Shown here in pieces: positions 1-6,291 of a DNA stretch of 10,178 nucleotides (positions within the stretch are counted from its first letter, which is position 1; each line of letters begins with the position of its first letter). The DNA comes from Nitrososphaerota archaeon (lineage in GTDB: Archaea > Thermoproteota > Nitrososphaeria > Nitrososphaerales > Gagatemarchaeaceae), in NCBI GenBank assembly GCA_016200025.1, contig JACQFO010000063.1, forward strand, positions 1 to 10,178, read 5' to 3'. Below the pieces are notes generated by a model, which did no database searches, had not been told where the DNA came from, and saw nothing but the letters and a program-made list of their open reading frames with translations. A program made the translations under genes and the position numbers.

Positions 1-40
1 CATTTTCCACCGCACAAATTCGACTTAAGCTAATTCGACC
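1..40 (-). promoter_or_regulatory. Possible upstream region and start codon of a gene leaving the window
   Basis: On the minus strand the window ends in ATG (3..1), preceded by GGTGG three bases away, which could be a ribosome binding site for a gene continuing off the left edge. Two copies of GTCGAATT (plus-strand 17-24 and 32-39) flank a TTAAG that might be a TATA-like element. Nothing of the protein is visible, so this is only a hint. The rest of 1-91 shows no gene. Confidence 0.22.
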
Positions 41-91
41 CTTGGTTTGGGTTGCTTCAATGAATCAAGGTCCCTGGGTGCGGTAGAAATG

Positions 92-263
92 TGGGGGCGG
101 TCGGATTTGAACCGACGGTCTACAGGTCTCTTCTGCAGCTCCAATGCCTAATCATCCACGCTGCCGTGTCATCAAACATGTTGTTTGACCACTGGAGCCT
201 GTCGCCTTGCCTTTCCAGGGGAAAGTCGTCCTTCGACCTGTCGCAAAGCTGGGCTACGCCCCC
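92..263 (-). tRNA. tRNA-Trp (anticodon CCA) interrupted by two intron-like insertions
   Basis: Read on the minus strand, GGGGGCG (263-257) pairs with CGCCCCC (99-93), and A92 is the discriminator base expected for Trp. The T arm is GTCGG-TTCAAAT-CCGAC (116-100). The anticodon stem is ACAGG (202-198) with CCTGT (126-122), and the loop reads CTCCAG...A, giving anticodon CCA (195-193). Between G37 (192) and A38 (127) lie 64 extra bases, at the canonical archaeal 37/38 intron site. The D stem GCC (254-252) with GGC (206-204) encloses about 34 bases too many, so a second intron probably sits in the D loop; the best-looking mature D loop joins ...CAGCTT to GGCAA.... With both removed the tRNA would be about 74 nt. 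I could not build a perfect bulge-helix-bulge at either site, so exact splice points are uncertain. CCA is not encoded. The cognate synthetase gene is at 5124-6257. Confidence 0.87.
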
Positions 264-320
264 ATCGGGAATGCTGTCTGATCTGCGGCCCAGGACCTCC
301 GTCTGCGCCTCCACTCCTTC

Positions 321-331
321 AATTATCTAAA
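321..331 (-). promoter_or_regulatory. TATA-like box upstream of tRNA-Trp
   Basis: The minus strand reads TTTAGATAATT here, about 60 bases upstream of the tRNA 5' end, in otherwise GC-rich sequence. Transcription from roughly 26 bases downstream would give a short leader to be removed by RNase P. Proposed from position and composition only. Confidence 0.3.
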
Positions 332-350
332 GATTGACAAACGGAGAACG

Positions 351-1687
351 TCATTTGCTCCCCTTGTGTTTGCCCCAGACCCTCTTCAGGCGGGAGTTCA
401 CAGCTTCCCTTAGCGTCGGACTGCCCGAGTCGGACGCCTCAAACCTCACCCTGGCCACAGGCCTGCGTATGCGTATCATCCTTGTCAGGTCGGAGGGGGT
501 CCCAAGGACCACGGCATCGCAGTCTACCGCGTTGATGCTCTCTTCGAGCTCCCGAAGCTGGCCCTCGCTGTATCCGAGTGCCGGGAGCACCTTCCCGAGC
601 TGTGGGAACTTCTGGTAGGCAACCTTCAGGGAGCCGACCGAGCCCTTCCTCGGGTCGACAAGGGTCGCGCCCACGGATTTCGCTGCGACCGCCCCCGCCC
701 CCTCGGAGAGGCCCCCATGAGTGACGGACGGGCCGTCCTCGACCACGAGGACTCTCTTCCCCCTCACCAGCGCGGGCCTGTCCAACACGGCCTCGGACCT
801 CGTCTTCACAAGATTCGCCGCGGGGTTGAGCTTTGCACAATTCCTCAGCAGCTCCTGGACGGCCTTCCTCTTCGCGATGTTGACCTTGTTGACAACGACG
901 ATGTCGGCCATCCTTACGTTTGTCTCCCCGGGGTAGTACGTGGACTCGTCCCCCACCCTGAGCGGGTCTGCTACGACGATGTTGATGTCGGGGACGTAGA
1001 AACTGAAGTCGTTGTCCCCCCGTCCCACAGGATCACATCTCCTTCCTTCTCTGCCTTTTCGAGAATCGCCTGGTAGTCGACCCCGGCATACACGACGAGG
1101 CCCTTGTCGATGTGGCCCTCGTACTCCTCCCTCTCTTCGATGGTCGTATGAAACTTGTCTAGGTCGTCGTGACTCTCGAACCTCTGCACAGGAACGGAAA
1201 GGTCTCCGTAGGGCATGGGATGTCTCACCACCACCGGTTTCATGCCGCCTTCGATGAGGATGTCGGCGATCCTTCTGCTGATCGTGCTCTTCCCGGCTCC
1301 CGTCCTCACCGCCACCACTGCGACCACCGGCTTCCTGGACTTGATCATCGTGTCCCGCGGCCCCAGGAGGTGGTAGGTCGCCCCCTTCGCCTGCGCCACG
1401 GAGGCCAGGTGCATGACGTGCTCGTCCGACACGTCGCTGTATGAGAAGTACACATCTCTGACGTCACCGTCTTCGAGCAGGGCAGCGAGCTCCTGCTCCG
1501 GGCGTATGGGTATCCCCTTCGGGTATAGTCGCCCTGCGACCGAAGCCGGGTAGGTCCTCTTGGAGATGTAGGGAATCTGCGTCGCTGTGAAGGCGACCAC
1601 GTGGAATTCCGGCTTGTCTCTGAAGTAGACGTTGAAGTTGTGGAAGTCCCTTCCCGCCGCGCCTAGGATGACTGCGTTCCTAGTCAA
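351..1687 (-). CDS. Cyclic 2,3-diphosphoglycerate synthetase-family GTPase, frame broken by one base
   Basis: Two adjacent minus-strand frames together make one protein of about 445 residues, near the length of the cyclic 2,3-diphosphoglycerate synthetase family (COG2403-type P-loop proteins). The first part (1687 to about 1016, TTG start) carries a Walker A TGAGKST (residues 129-135) and GLVVYAGVDY near 197, ending at VILWDGG. The second part continues with DNDFSFYVPDINIVVADPL, then NKV, VLVVEDGPSVTHGG and VVLGTPSDLTRMI, the usual family C-terminus. The join falls in a run of six G (plus-strand C-run 1016-1021); seven G would restore the frame exactly. Without a shift, translation stops at TAG 973-971. 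Cyclic diphosphoglycerate synthesis is proven in some methanogens, but most archaeal homologues have no established reaction, so the substrate is open. An AT-rich stretch at 1704-1710 lies slightly too close to the TTG to be a convincing TATA box. Confidence 0.85.
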
Positions 1688-1750
1688 GGCAGGCCGCCCG
1701 TTGAATAATTGTGCCCGTCAGTTCATGCCTGGTTTCGCCAATTGTCCGGT

Positions 1751-2020
1751 CTAGAGGCTCCATGGCTTCCCGCCGTGGACCACTTTTTCCGGGAGCTTCT
1801 CTTTCCATTTCTCCAGAAACGCAATGTCGTCCTTCTTCGTTCTCAGGTTGTCGGGGAGCATGACTGGAATTTCATCGACTATGGGGTAGTACCTGCCGCA
1901 CTCCGAGCAGATTAGGACCCCGTCGACTATTAGGTCCTCTTTCAATGCGAACTCCATCAGTTCCAGGGGGTAGTGCTTGTCAATCGGACAGGCGAGAATG
2001 TCCAGGAGTCTCCTCTGCAC
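1751..2020 (-). CDS. Trm112-like small zinc-domain protein (methyltransferase activator family)
   Basis: An 89-residue protein beginning with GTG at 2020-2018. The N-terminus RRLLDILACPIDKHYPLEL followed by LICSECGRYYPIVDEIPVML is the Trm112/UPF0434 fold signature: a strand-helix core around Cys-Pro and a CxxC. In archaea and eukaryotes Trm112 stabilises and activates several SAM-dependent methyltransferases acting on tRNA, rRNA and translation factors, so a role as a shared cofactor subunit is the likely one. Only three of the usual four zinc cysteines are present (the position after CPI is Asp), so metal binding may be altered or absent. The frame stays open 46 codons upstream, but that stretch overlaps the 5S rRNA gene on the other strand, and TTTTATAC 24-30 bases before the GTG argues for a leaderless transcript starting at the GTG. 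It lies 63 bases upstream of the GTPase gene on the same strand. Confidence 0.82.
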   Translation of the reverse strand: MQRRLLDILACPIDKHYPLELMEFALKEDLIVDGVLICSECGRYYPIVDEIPVMLPDNLRTKKDDIAFLEKWKEKLPEKVVHGGKPWSL

Positions 2021-2043
2021 AGGCTTCAGACCCTCCCGGGGAG

Positions 2044-2050
2044 TATAAAA
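2044..2050 (-). promoter_or_regulatory. TATA box of the Trm112-like gene
   Basis: The minus strand reads TTTTATA, centred 27 bases before the GTG start at 2020. This is the archaeal TATA spacing, placing the transcript start at the start codon (leaderless). Confidence 0.6.
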
Positions 2051-2072
2051 CGCTCGCGCCGAATCTAGAAAC

Positions 2073-2081
2073 GTTAATCTA
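2073..2081 (+). promoter_or_regulatory. TATA-like box of the 5S rRNA gene
   Basis: GTTAATCTA is centred about 29 bases upstream of the 5S rRNA 5' end at 2106, the distance expected for an archaeal TATA box. It lies back to back with the TATA box of the divergent Trm112-like gene. Confidence 0.45.
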
Positions 2082-2105
2082 CCGAGTCTGAAACACGCTC
2101 CTTCA

Positions 2106-2218
2106 GCCGGCCATAGCGCGCGGGTCCGACCTGGACTCGTTCCGACCCCAGAAGTCAAACCGCGCGTCGCCCAGGTGCTAGTGAGGTGCGAGAGCCCTCG
2201 CGAAGCTTAGGTGCCGGC
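2106..2218 (+). rRNA. 5S ribosomal RNA, solitary gene
   Basis: The ends pair: GCCGGC (2106-2111) with GCCGGC (2213-2218) forms helix I. After CCATAGCG comes helix II (CGCGCGGGT around 2117-2125 with ACCGCGCG around 2159-2166). The helix III region CTGGACTCGTTCCGACCCCA followed by GAAGTCAA is the near-universal archaeal 5S loop C. Helices IV and V lie in TGCTAGTGAGGTGCGAGAGC followed by CCTCGCGAAGC. The length of about 113 nt is slightly below the usual 120. It is part of the large-subunit central protuberance. No 16S or 23S sequence is adjacent, so this 5S gene is transcribed alone, as in many Thermoproteota. Terminal bases could differ by a few nucleotides. Confidence 0.93.
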
Positions 2219-2219
2219 A

Positions 2220-2225
2220 CCTTTT
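2220..2225 (+). terminator. Short T-run after 5S rRNA
   Basis: CCTTTT directly follows the 5S helix I (2213-2218). Archaeal RNA polymerase stops at short T-runs, so this is a plausible 5S terminator. The run is only four T. Confidence 0.4.
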
Positions 2226-2270
2226 CCATTTTGAAACCAATCGAGCCTTTGACGGATTTTCCATACAGAA

Positions 2271-2278
2271 CATTTAAG
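2271..2278 (+). promoter_or_regulatory. TATA-like box of the DUF1512 gene
   Basis: CATTTAAG is centred about 35 bases before the TTG at 2310, predicting a transcript start near 2302 and a leader of about 8 nt. Confidence 0.42.
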
Positions 2279-2309
2279 TCCCAGCGCAGGTCGAGACTTT
2301 CAGAAACCG

Positions 2310-3428
2310 TTGTCTCTCATCTCAACGATCGCACTTCAAGTGCCCTTCGACTCCTCGTCACTGGTGACCCTCGTCTGGGTCGGGTTCTTCATGCTCAGCT
2401 TCATCTACGGAACGAGGATTCAGTCCTACTTCGCCCTCAACGACATCGGCAGGGGCCTCAACAAGCTGAAGGTGATGAAGGACAAATCGAGGAAGGAAGC
2501 CATCGACTATCTGGTCAACGTTGGAAAGTCGCCGGGCGACCCCACCCAGCGGGTGGACCAGTTCTTGGACTACGTGACGATAATGCCAGTGGACATCGAC
2601 CCTCAAGGACTCGTGGGGAAGATCGACCACGTCGTGACGACCGACAACGACAGGGTCAGGCAGGAGGTCTCGAAGCTAGTGTCCCAGACCAACCCCGTGA
2701 CCGTCTCCATCTCGGAGAACCTCCTCGAAGTCGCTACCTCACTGAACATGATCCACAAGATTGTGCGCCACTTCTACCTACTCGGTAAGAAGACCAACTC
2801 CTACTTCACGCTAATCCAGCTGCAGATGCTCATGCCGATGATAATCCAGGAGGCCGACGCCCTCCTCAACGCAGTCGACTCCTTCAAGGTCGGACAGCCA
2901 GTCGGCGACGGAATAGGTCCTGTCGTCGTCTCGAAGTACATGGTCGGAAAGGAGAAGCGGGTCGTCGCCAAGGACACCGTCATGGCCATATCGGAATACA
3001 AGGGTCGGAAGCTCTACATGTTGAAGGCCGACGGGCCGATGGCCTACGTGGGCCAGCCTGGCGTCGCCATCAGGAAGGTCGTGGAAGAGATGGGCGTGAA
3101 GCCGAGCGCGATAATCATGATCGACGCGGCACTAAAGCTCGAGGGCGAGAAGACAGGTGAAATCGCCGAGGGCGTCGGCGCGGCCATCGGAGGCATCGGC
3201 GTCGAGAAGTTCCAAATCGAGGAGGTGGCGACGCACAACAAGGTGCCGCTCTACGCGATCCTGGTCAAGCAGAGCATCCTAGAGGCAATCACGGTCATGA
3301 GGAAGGAGATAGCCGAAGCCTCTGAGAAGGTGGTCGTAGTGCTCAACAGGCTCATCGAAGAGAAGACGAAGGAAGGGGACGACGTCCTCGTGGCCGGCAT
3401 CGGCAATACACTCGGCGTAGCCCAATGA
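2310..3428 (+). CDS. DUF1512 family archaeal protein, N-terminal membrane anchor
   Basis: A 372-residue protein starting at TTG (2310); the next Met lies inside the membrane segment, so the TTG is preferred. Residues about 17-34 (SLVTLVWVGFFMLSFIYG) form one hydrophobic helix, followed directly by a positively charged, soluble stretch (LNKLKVMKDKSRKEA), so the bulk is probably cytoplasmic. The rest matches my recollection of DUF1512, an archaeal family without known function: a mostly helical middle (MIHKIVRHFYLLGKKTN), then an alternating C-terminal half with glycine-rich AEGVGAAIGGIGVEKFQIEE and a MRKEIAEASEKV helix. No catalytic motif is evident. Its stop overlaps the start of a small Cys-containing gene, so the two are likely co-translated. 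Confidence 0.82.
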   Translation: MSLISTIALQVPFDSSSLVTLVWVGFFMLSFIYGTRIQSYFALNDIGRGLNKLKVMKDKSRKEAIDYLVNVGKSPGDPTQRVDQFLDYVTIMPVDIDPQGLVGKIDHVVTTDNDRVRQEVSKLVSQTNPVTVSISENLLEVATSLNMIHKIVRHFYLLGKKTNSYFTLIQLQMLMPMIIQEADALLNAVDSFKVGQPVGDGIGPVVVSKYMVGKEKRVVAKDTVMAISEYKGRKLYMLKADGPMAYVGQPGVAIRKVVEEMGVKPSAIIMIDAALKLEGEKTGEIAEGVGAAIGGIGVEKFQIEEVATHNKVPLYAILVKQSILEAITVMRKEIAEASEKVVVVLNRLIEEKTKEGDDVLVAGIGNTLGVAQ

Positions 3429-3628
3429 TGTCCTCAGTGCCGTCATCGGACAAGAAGTCCAAGCTCCTCGTCTACTCGATTGAAGAGTGTCCGGTCGATG
3501 GACAAAAGACCAAGCGTGCCTTCCAAGTCGGCGACTACGTGACCAAAGACGGGGCGAAGTGCACGAAGTGCGGCAACCAGACGAGGGTCAGCCTCGTCTT
3601 CGCCGAGAGCTCCAGGCCTTCAGGTTAG
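3425..3628 (+). CDS. Small Cys-containing (zinc-ribbon-like) protein, unknown function
   Basis: A 67-residue protein whose ATG (3425) overlaps the DUF1512 stop by four bases (ATGA); a second ATG at 3428 is an equally possible start. It has Cys-Pro at 22 and CTKC at 46-49 with strand-like sequence between, the layout of a one-knuckle zinc ribbon in which a fourth ligand could come from Asp25 or from a partner. No signal peptide or membrane segment is visible. I do not recognise the family. The tight coupling suggests it works with, or in the same process as, the DUF1512 protein. Its last nine bases overlap the 3' end of the convergent methionine aminopeptidase gene. Confidence 0.72.
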   Translation: MMSSVPSSDKKSKLLVYSIEECPVDGQKTKRAFQVGDYVTKDGAKCTKCGNQTRVSLVFAESSRPSG

Positions 3629-4510
3629 TACAACGAGCCCGGCCTCGTCGATGGCCAAGGTGTGTTCGAACTGGGCGACAGGGTTGCCCGACGCCTCAAC
3701 CAAAGTCGGGTAGCCCCTCACCAACTTCTTCGCGACCAGGCGCCCTAGTAACGATTCATGCTTCCCTCCCAACTCTTCGGCGTACCACCTCGGGGTGAAC
3801 GGCAGCGTCTTCCTGTCCTCCCAGACCCTGTCGACGAACCTGTCAAGCTCGTCTACTCCTGTCTTCTTTCTGGCTGCAATCGAATAGATCGTAGTAGTCG
3901 GGGCGTCGACGACGTATCCAGCCGCTCTCCCCGGCGTGAGGAACGGCTCCACCGCGAAGACGTCTCCCTTCTTCAGTGACTGCATCCCAGGCAAGTACAG
4001 GTTGGGGATGCTCTTCCCGGCGTGGACCTGGTACCTGTCGACAGTGTGCCCCGTCAGGTTCTCAATGGTCTTGAAGCCGAACCTCGCCGCTTCCCTGTGA
4101 ATCTCTCTTCCGATCTCCCCGGTCCTTACCTCCTTCCTCGCGGTCGCGATGGCGACATTCAGGGCCCTCTCAGCCACCTCGAGCAGAAGGTTGTATTCCG
4201 GGTTGAAGGTGACGCTCACCGCAGTATCCGTTACATATCCGTCAACGTGGACACCGAAGTCTACCTTGATCAGGTCCGTTTCTTTGAAGACAGACCCGTC
4301 CCCAGTCTGGGGTGCGTAGTGCGCGGTAACCTGGTTGACGCCGATTCCAGTGGGGAAGGCTGGACTAGCTCCGCGGGAAGCTATTTCTTCCTCCACGAAC
4401 TCGCAGGCCTCCAGATATCCCATGCCGGGCCTGATTTTCTCCTTCACCCTAGCCCTCACTTCGGCCGTAATCTTCCCGGACGTTCTGAACTCCTGCGGAA
4501 TCAGCGCCAT
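3620..4510 (-). CDS. map: Methionine aminopeptidase, type II
   Basis: A 296-residue cytosolic enzyme that removes the initiator Met from nascent proteins, using a two-metal centre. All expected ligands are visible: Asp84 (KVDFG), Asp95 (YVTDTA), His155 (GHT), Glu188 (VEPF) and Glu282 (QFEHT), with His64 (AHYAP) and His163 (QVHAG) as the substrate-contacting histidines. Positions fall within one or two residues of those of the Pyrococcus enzyme. The roughly 60-residue helical insert typical of type II enzymes is present between His163 and Glu282 (residues about 205-270). The N-terminus MALIPQEFRTSGKI is short and complete, supporting the ATG at 4510. It is divergent from coaD with 85 bases between the start codons. 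No well-placed TATA box is obvious. Confidence 0.96.
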   Translation of the reverse strand: MALIPQEFRTSGKITAEVRARVKEKIRPGMGYLEACEFVEEEIASRGASPAFPTGIGVNQVTAHYAPQTGDGSVFKETDLIKVDFGVHVDGYVTDTAVSVTFNPEYNLLLEVAERALNVAIATARKEVRTGEIGREIHREAARFGFKTIENLTGHTVDRYQVHAGKSIPNLYLPGMQSLKKGDVFAVEPFLTPGRAAGYVVDAPTTTIYSIAARKKTGVDELDRFVDRVWEDRKTLPFTPRWYAEELGGKHESLLGRLVAKKLVRGYPTLVEASGNPVAQFEHTLAIDEAGLVVLT

Positions 4511-4595
4511 CTCGATTCACAAATCCTTTATTGCGTTAGCCGCCTGACGTTAGGAAAGTGGTATTTCAATTGATTCCGCACATGGGAGTGGCCTG

Positions 4596-5072
4596 ATGAG
4601 ATATCGGACAGTGGCCACCGGCGGGACCTTCGACCACATCCATCGGGGCCACCTCGCCCTCCTTGCAAAGAGCTTCGAAGTCGGCGAAGTTGTCGTAATC
4701 GGGGTCACCTCGGATTCGTTCGCCCACAGGGAGGGAAAATCCCCTGACCAAGACTACGGGACAAGGGTCAAGGTCCTCGAGGATGTCATCGCCAGGGGAT
4801 TCCCGGGTAGGAAGTACATCATAGCAAAACTGGAAGACTACTTCGGCCCAGGAATCGCCAAACCAGAGGTCGAGGCAATCGTTGTGAGCAGGGAGACCGC
4901 CGCTAGGGTCCCGACGGCCAACAACCTCCGCGCAGAAAGGGGGTACCCGCCCCTCGAAGTGGTCGTCGTCGACTACGCCCTCGCGGACGACTCCAAGCCC
5001 ATCTCTTCCACGCGCATACGGCGGGGCGAGATCGACCAGGAAGGACATCTTCTCGGCCAGCGACAAAACTGA
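4596..5072 (+). CDS. coaD: Phosphopantetheine adenylyltransferase, archaeal type
   Basis: A 158-residue nucleotidyltransferase that joins ATP to 4'-phosphopantetheine to give dephospho-CoA, the penultimate step of CoA synthesis. The family hallmarks are TGGTFDHIHRGH (residues 8-19, the HxGH ATP-binding motif) and ISSTRIRRGEID (136-147, the second nucleotide-binding motif). The archaeal enzyme is homologous to the nucleotidyltransferase domain of eukaryotic CoA synthase and differs from the bacterial CoaD group. GGGAG at 4584-4588 is a well-spaced ribosome binding site for the ATG. A 51-base gap containing a TATA box separates it from trpS, so the two need not be one operon. Confidence 0.94.
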   Translation: MRYRTVATGGTFDHIHRGHLALLAKSFEVGEVVVIGVTSDSFAHREGKSPDQDYGTRVKVLEDVIARGFPGRKYIIAKLEDYFGPGIAKPEVEAIVVSRETAARVPTANNLRAERGYPPLEVVVVDYALADDSKPISSTRIRRGEIDQEGHLLGQRQN

Positions 5073-5090
5073 GCCCAGCTAACCTAAAGG

Positions 5091-5098
5091 GATAATAT
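5091..5098 (+). promoter_or_regulatory. TATA box of the trpS-pheS-pheT cluster
   Basis: GATAATAT is centred 29 bases before the GTG of trpS, predicting a nearly leaderless transcript. It is the clearest promoter-like site ahead of the three synthetase genes. Confidence 0.5.
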
Positions 5099-5123
5099 CC
5101 AAACTCCGACAGGCAAGAGTATT

Positions 5124-6257
5124 GTGGAGAAGGACAGGCTGGACCCATGGGGCTCGGGCACGGTCAAGGACTACTCCCGCCTCAGGTCCGAGTTCGGGAT
5201 CGAGCCGGTAGCTCCCCTCCTCTCCAGGTTCAAGAAGCTGAGCCCCCACCTGAGCAGGGGCATCGACTTCGGGCAACGCGACCTTGCGAGGATCCTTGAC
5301 GCCATAGACGCCAACAAGCCGTATGCGGTCATGAGCCGAATCAAGCCGACGGGCGACTTCCACCTCGGGACCAAGATGACCGCGGACGACATGGTCTACT
5401 TCCAGTCTCTCTCGAAGAAGGCGACGGTCTTCTACGCAATCGCGGACGTCGAGGCCTACGCCGACAACGGCCTCTCGTTCGCCGAGTCCAGAAAGATAGC
5501 CACGAAGAACGTGGCAGACATTCTGGCCCTGGGCCTAGACCCCGACAGGGCCTTCATCTATCTCCAGAGCGAGGAGATGAGAGTGGCCCGCCTCGCGACG
5601 ATCTTCTCAAGAGGCGTGACAAACAACATGCTAAAGGCGATCTACGGTGAACGGCAGATAGGCCTCTACATGGCTGCCCTCGTCCAGGCAGGCGACATCC
5701 TAATGCCCCAGATGGAGGAGTTCGGCGGTCCGAAGCCCGTCCTCGTCCCCGTTGGTGCTGACCAGGATCCTCACCTCAGGCTCACGCGCGACCTTGCGGC
5801 AAGGTACCAGGACGAGTTCGGCTTCGTCGCCCCATCGGCAATCTACCACCGCCTGATGCTCGGCCTCGGCGGCGACGAGAAGATGTCCAAGCGAGCAGAG
5901 GCCTCGCTCCTCACCCTCGACGACGCCCCGAAGGTTGCATCCAAGAAAGCCATGAGCGCTTTCACTGGGGGGAGGGACACGGTAGAAGAGCAGCGCAGGC
6001 TCGGCGGCAGGGCCGACATCTGCCCCATCTACGACCTATACCGATTCCACTTCGCCAAGGACGACTCCCACGTCGAGCTCGTCTACAGGGAGTGCACGAA
6101 AGGAATCCGACTCTGCGGCGAGTGCAAGCAGGAGGCAGCCGGCCTCGTCAAGAAGTTCCTCGAGGAACATCAGCGGAAGCGCGATTCCTTGATGGACGAC
6201 GCGGAAGAGCTCCTGGCAAGCGGAGGTAAGCGGATGCTTTCGCTGAGGAAGAGGTAG
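5124..6257 (+). CDS. trpS: Tryptophanyl-tRNA synthetase, archaeal/eukaryotic type
   Basis: A 377-residue class Ic synthetase that charges tRNA-Trp. The N-terminal DPWGSGTVKDY (residues 7-17) is typical of archaeal and eukaryotic TrpRS. The first ATP motif is PTGDFHLGT (75-83); its last position is Thr rather than His, and that position is also variable in other TrpRS. GADQDPHLRLTRD (211-223) is the conserved active-site segment, and DEKMSKRAEA (251-260) is the KMSKS loop. SAFTGGRDTVEEQRRLGG (278-295) and CGECKQ (331-336) are the usual archaeal TrpRS C-terminal signatures. GTG at 5124 is chosen because DPWG lies a few residues in, as in homologues. It leads a same-strand cluster with pheS and pheT. 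Its substrate, a tRNA-Trp(CCA), is encoded at 92-263. Confidence 0.95.
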   Translation: MEKDRLDPWGSGTVKDYSRLRSEFGIEPVAPLLSRFKKLSPHLSRGIDFGQRDLARILDAIDANKPYAVMSRIKPTGDFHLGTKMTADDMVYFQSLSKKATVFYAIADVEAYADNGLSFAESRKIATKNVADILALGLDPDRAFIYLQSEEMRVARLATIFSRGVTNNMLKAIYGERQIGLYMAALVQAGDILMPQMEEFGGPKPVLVPVGADQDPHLRLTRDLAARYQDEFGFVAPSAIYHRLMLGLGGDEKMSKRAEASLLTLDDAPKVASKKAMSAFTGGRDTVEEQRRLGGRADICPIYDLYRFHFAKDDSHVELVYRECTKGIRLCGECKQEAAGLVKKFLEEHQRKRDSLMDDAEELLASGGKRMLSLRKR

Positions 6258-6291
6258 CGTTCCCCTGGCACTCCATCCCATCGAGCAGAAG

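Noticed and set aside
91..330. Open frames on both strands across the tRNA-Trp gene
   Set aside because: The region is fully explained by tRNA exons and introns; the translated products show no recognisable domain.
1012..1444. Plus-strand open frames opposite the GTPase gene
   Set aside because: They are antisense shadows of a conserved gene with GC-rich codons; the conserved motifs are on the minus strand.
2018..2158. 46-codon N-terminal extension of the Trm112-like protein
   Set aside because: It runs antisense through the 5S rRNA gene and across the gene's own TATA box; the family fold starts at the GTG at 2020.
2209..2222. Perfect palindrome AGGTGCCGGCACCT as an operator or terminator hairpin
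   Set aside because: Most of it is the 3' strand of 5S rRNA helix I, which pairs with 2106-2111; its self-complementarity is a by-product.
4527..4532. AATAAA (minus strand) as TATA box for map
   Set aside because: It lies only 17-22 bases before the ATG, which would put the transcript start inside the coding sequence.
4439..4573. Plus-strand open frame antisense to the start of map
   Set aside because: It overlaps well-supported methionine aminopeptidase coding sequence and lacks any recognisable feature.
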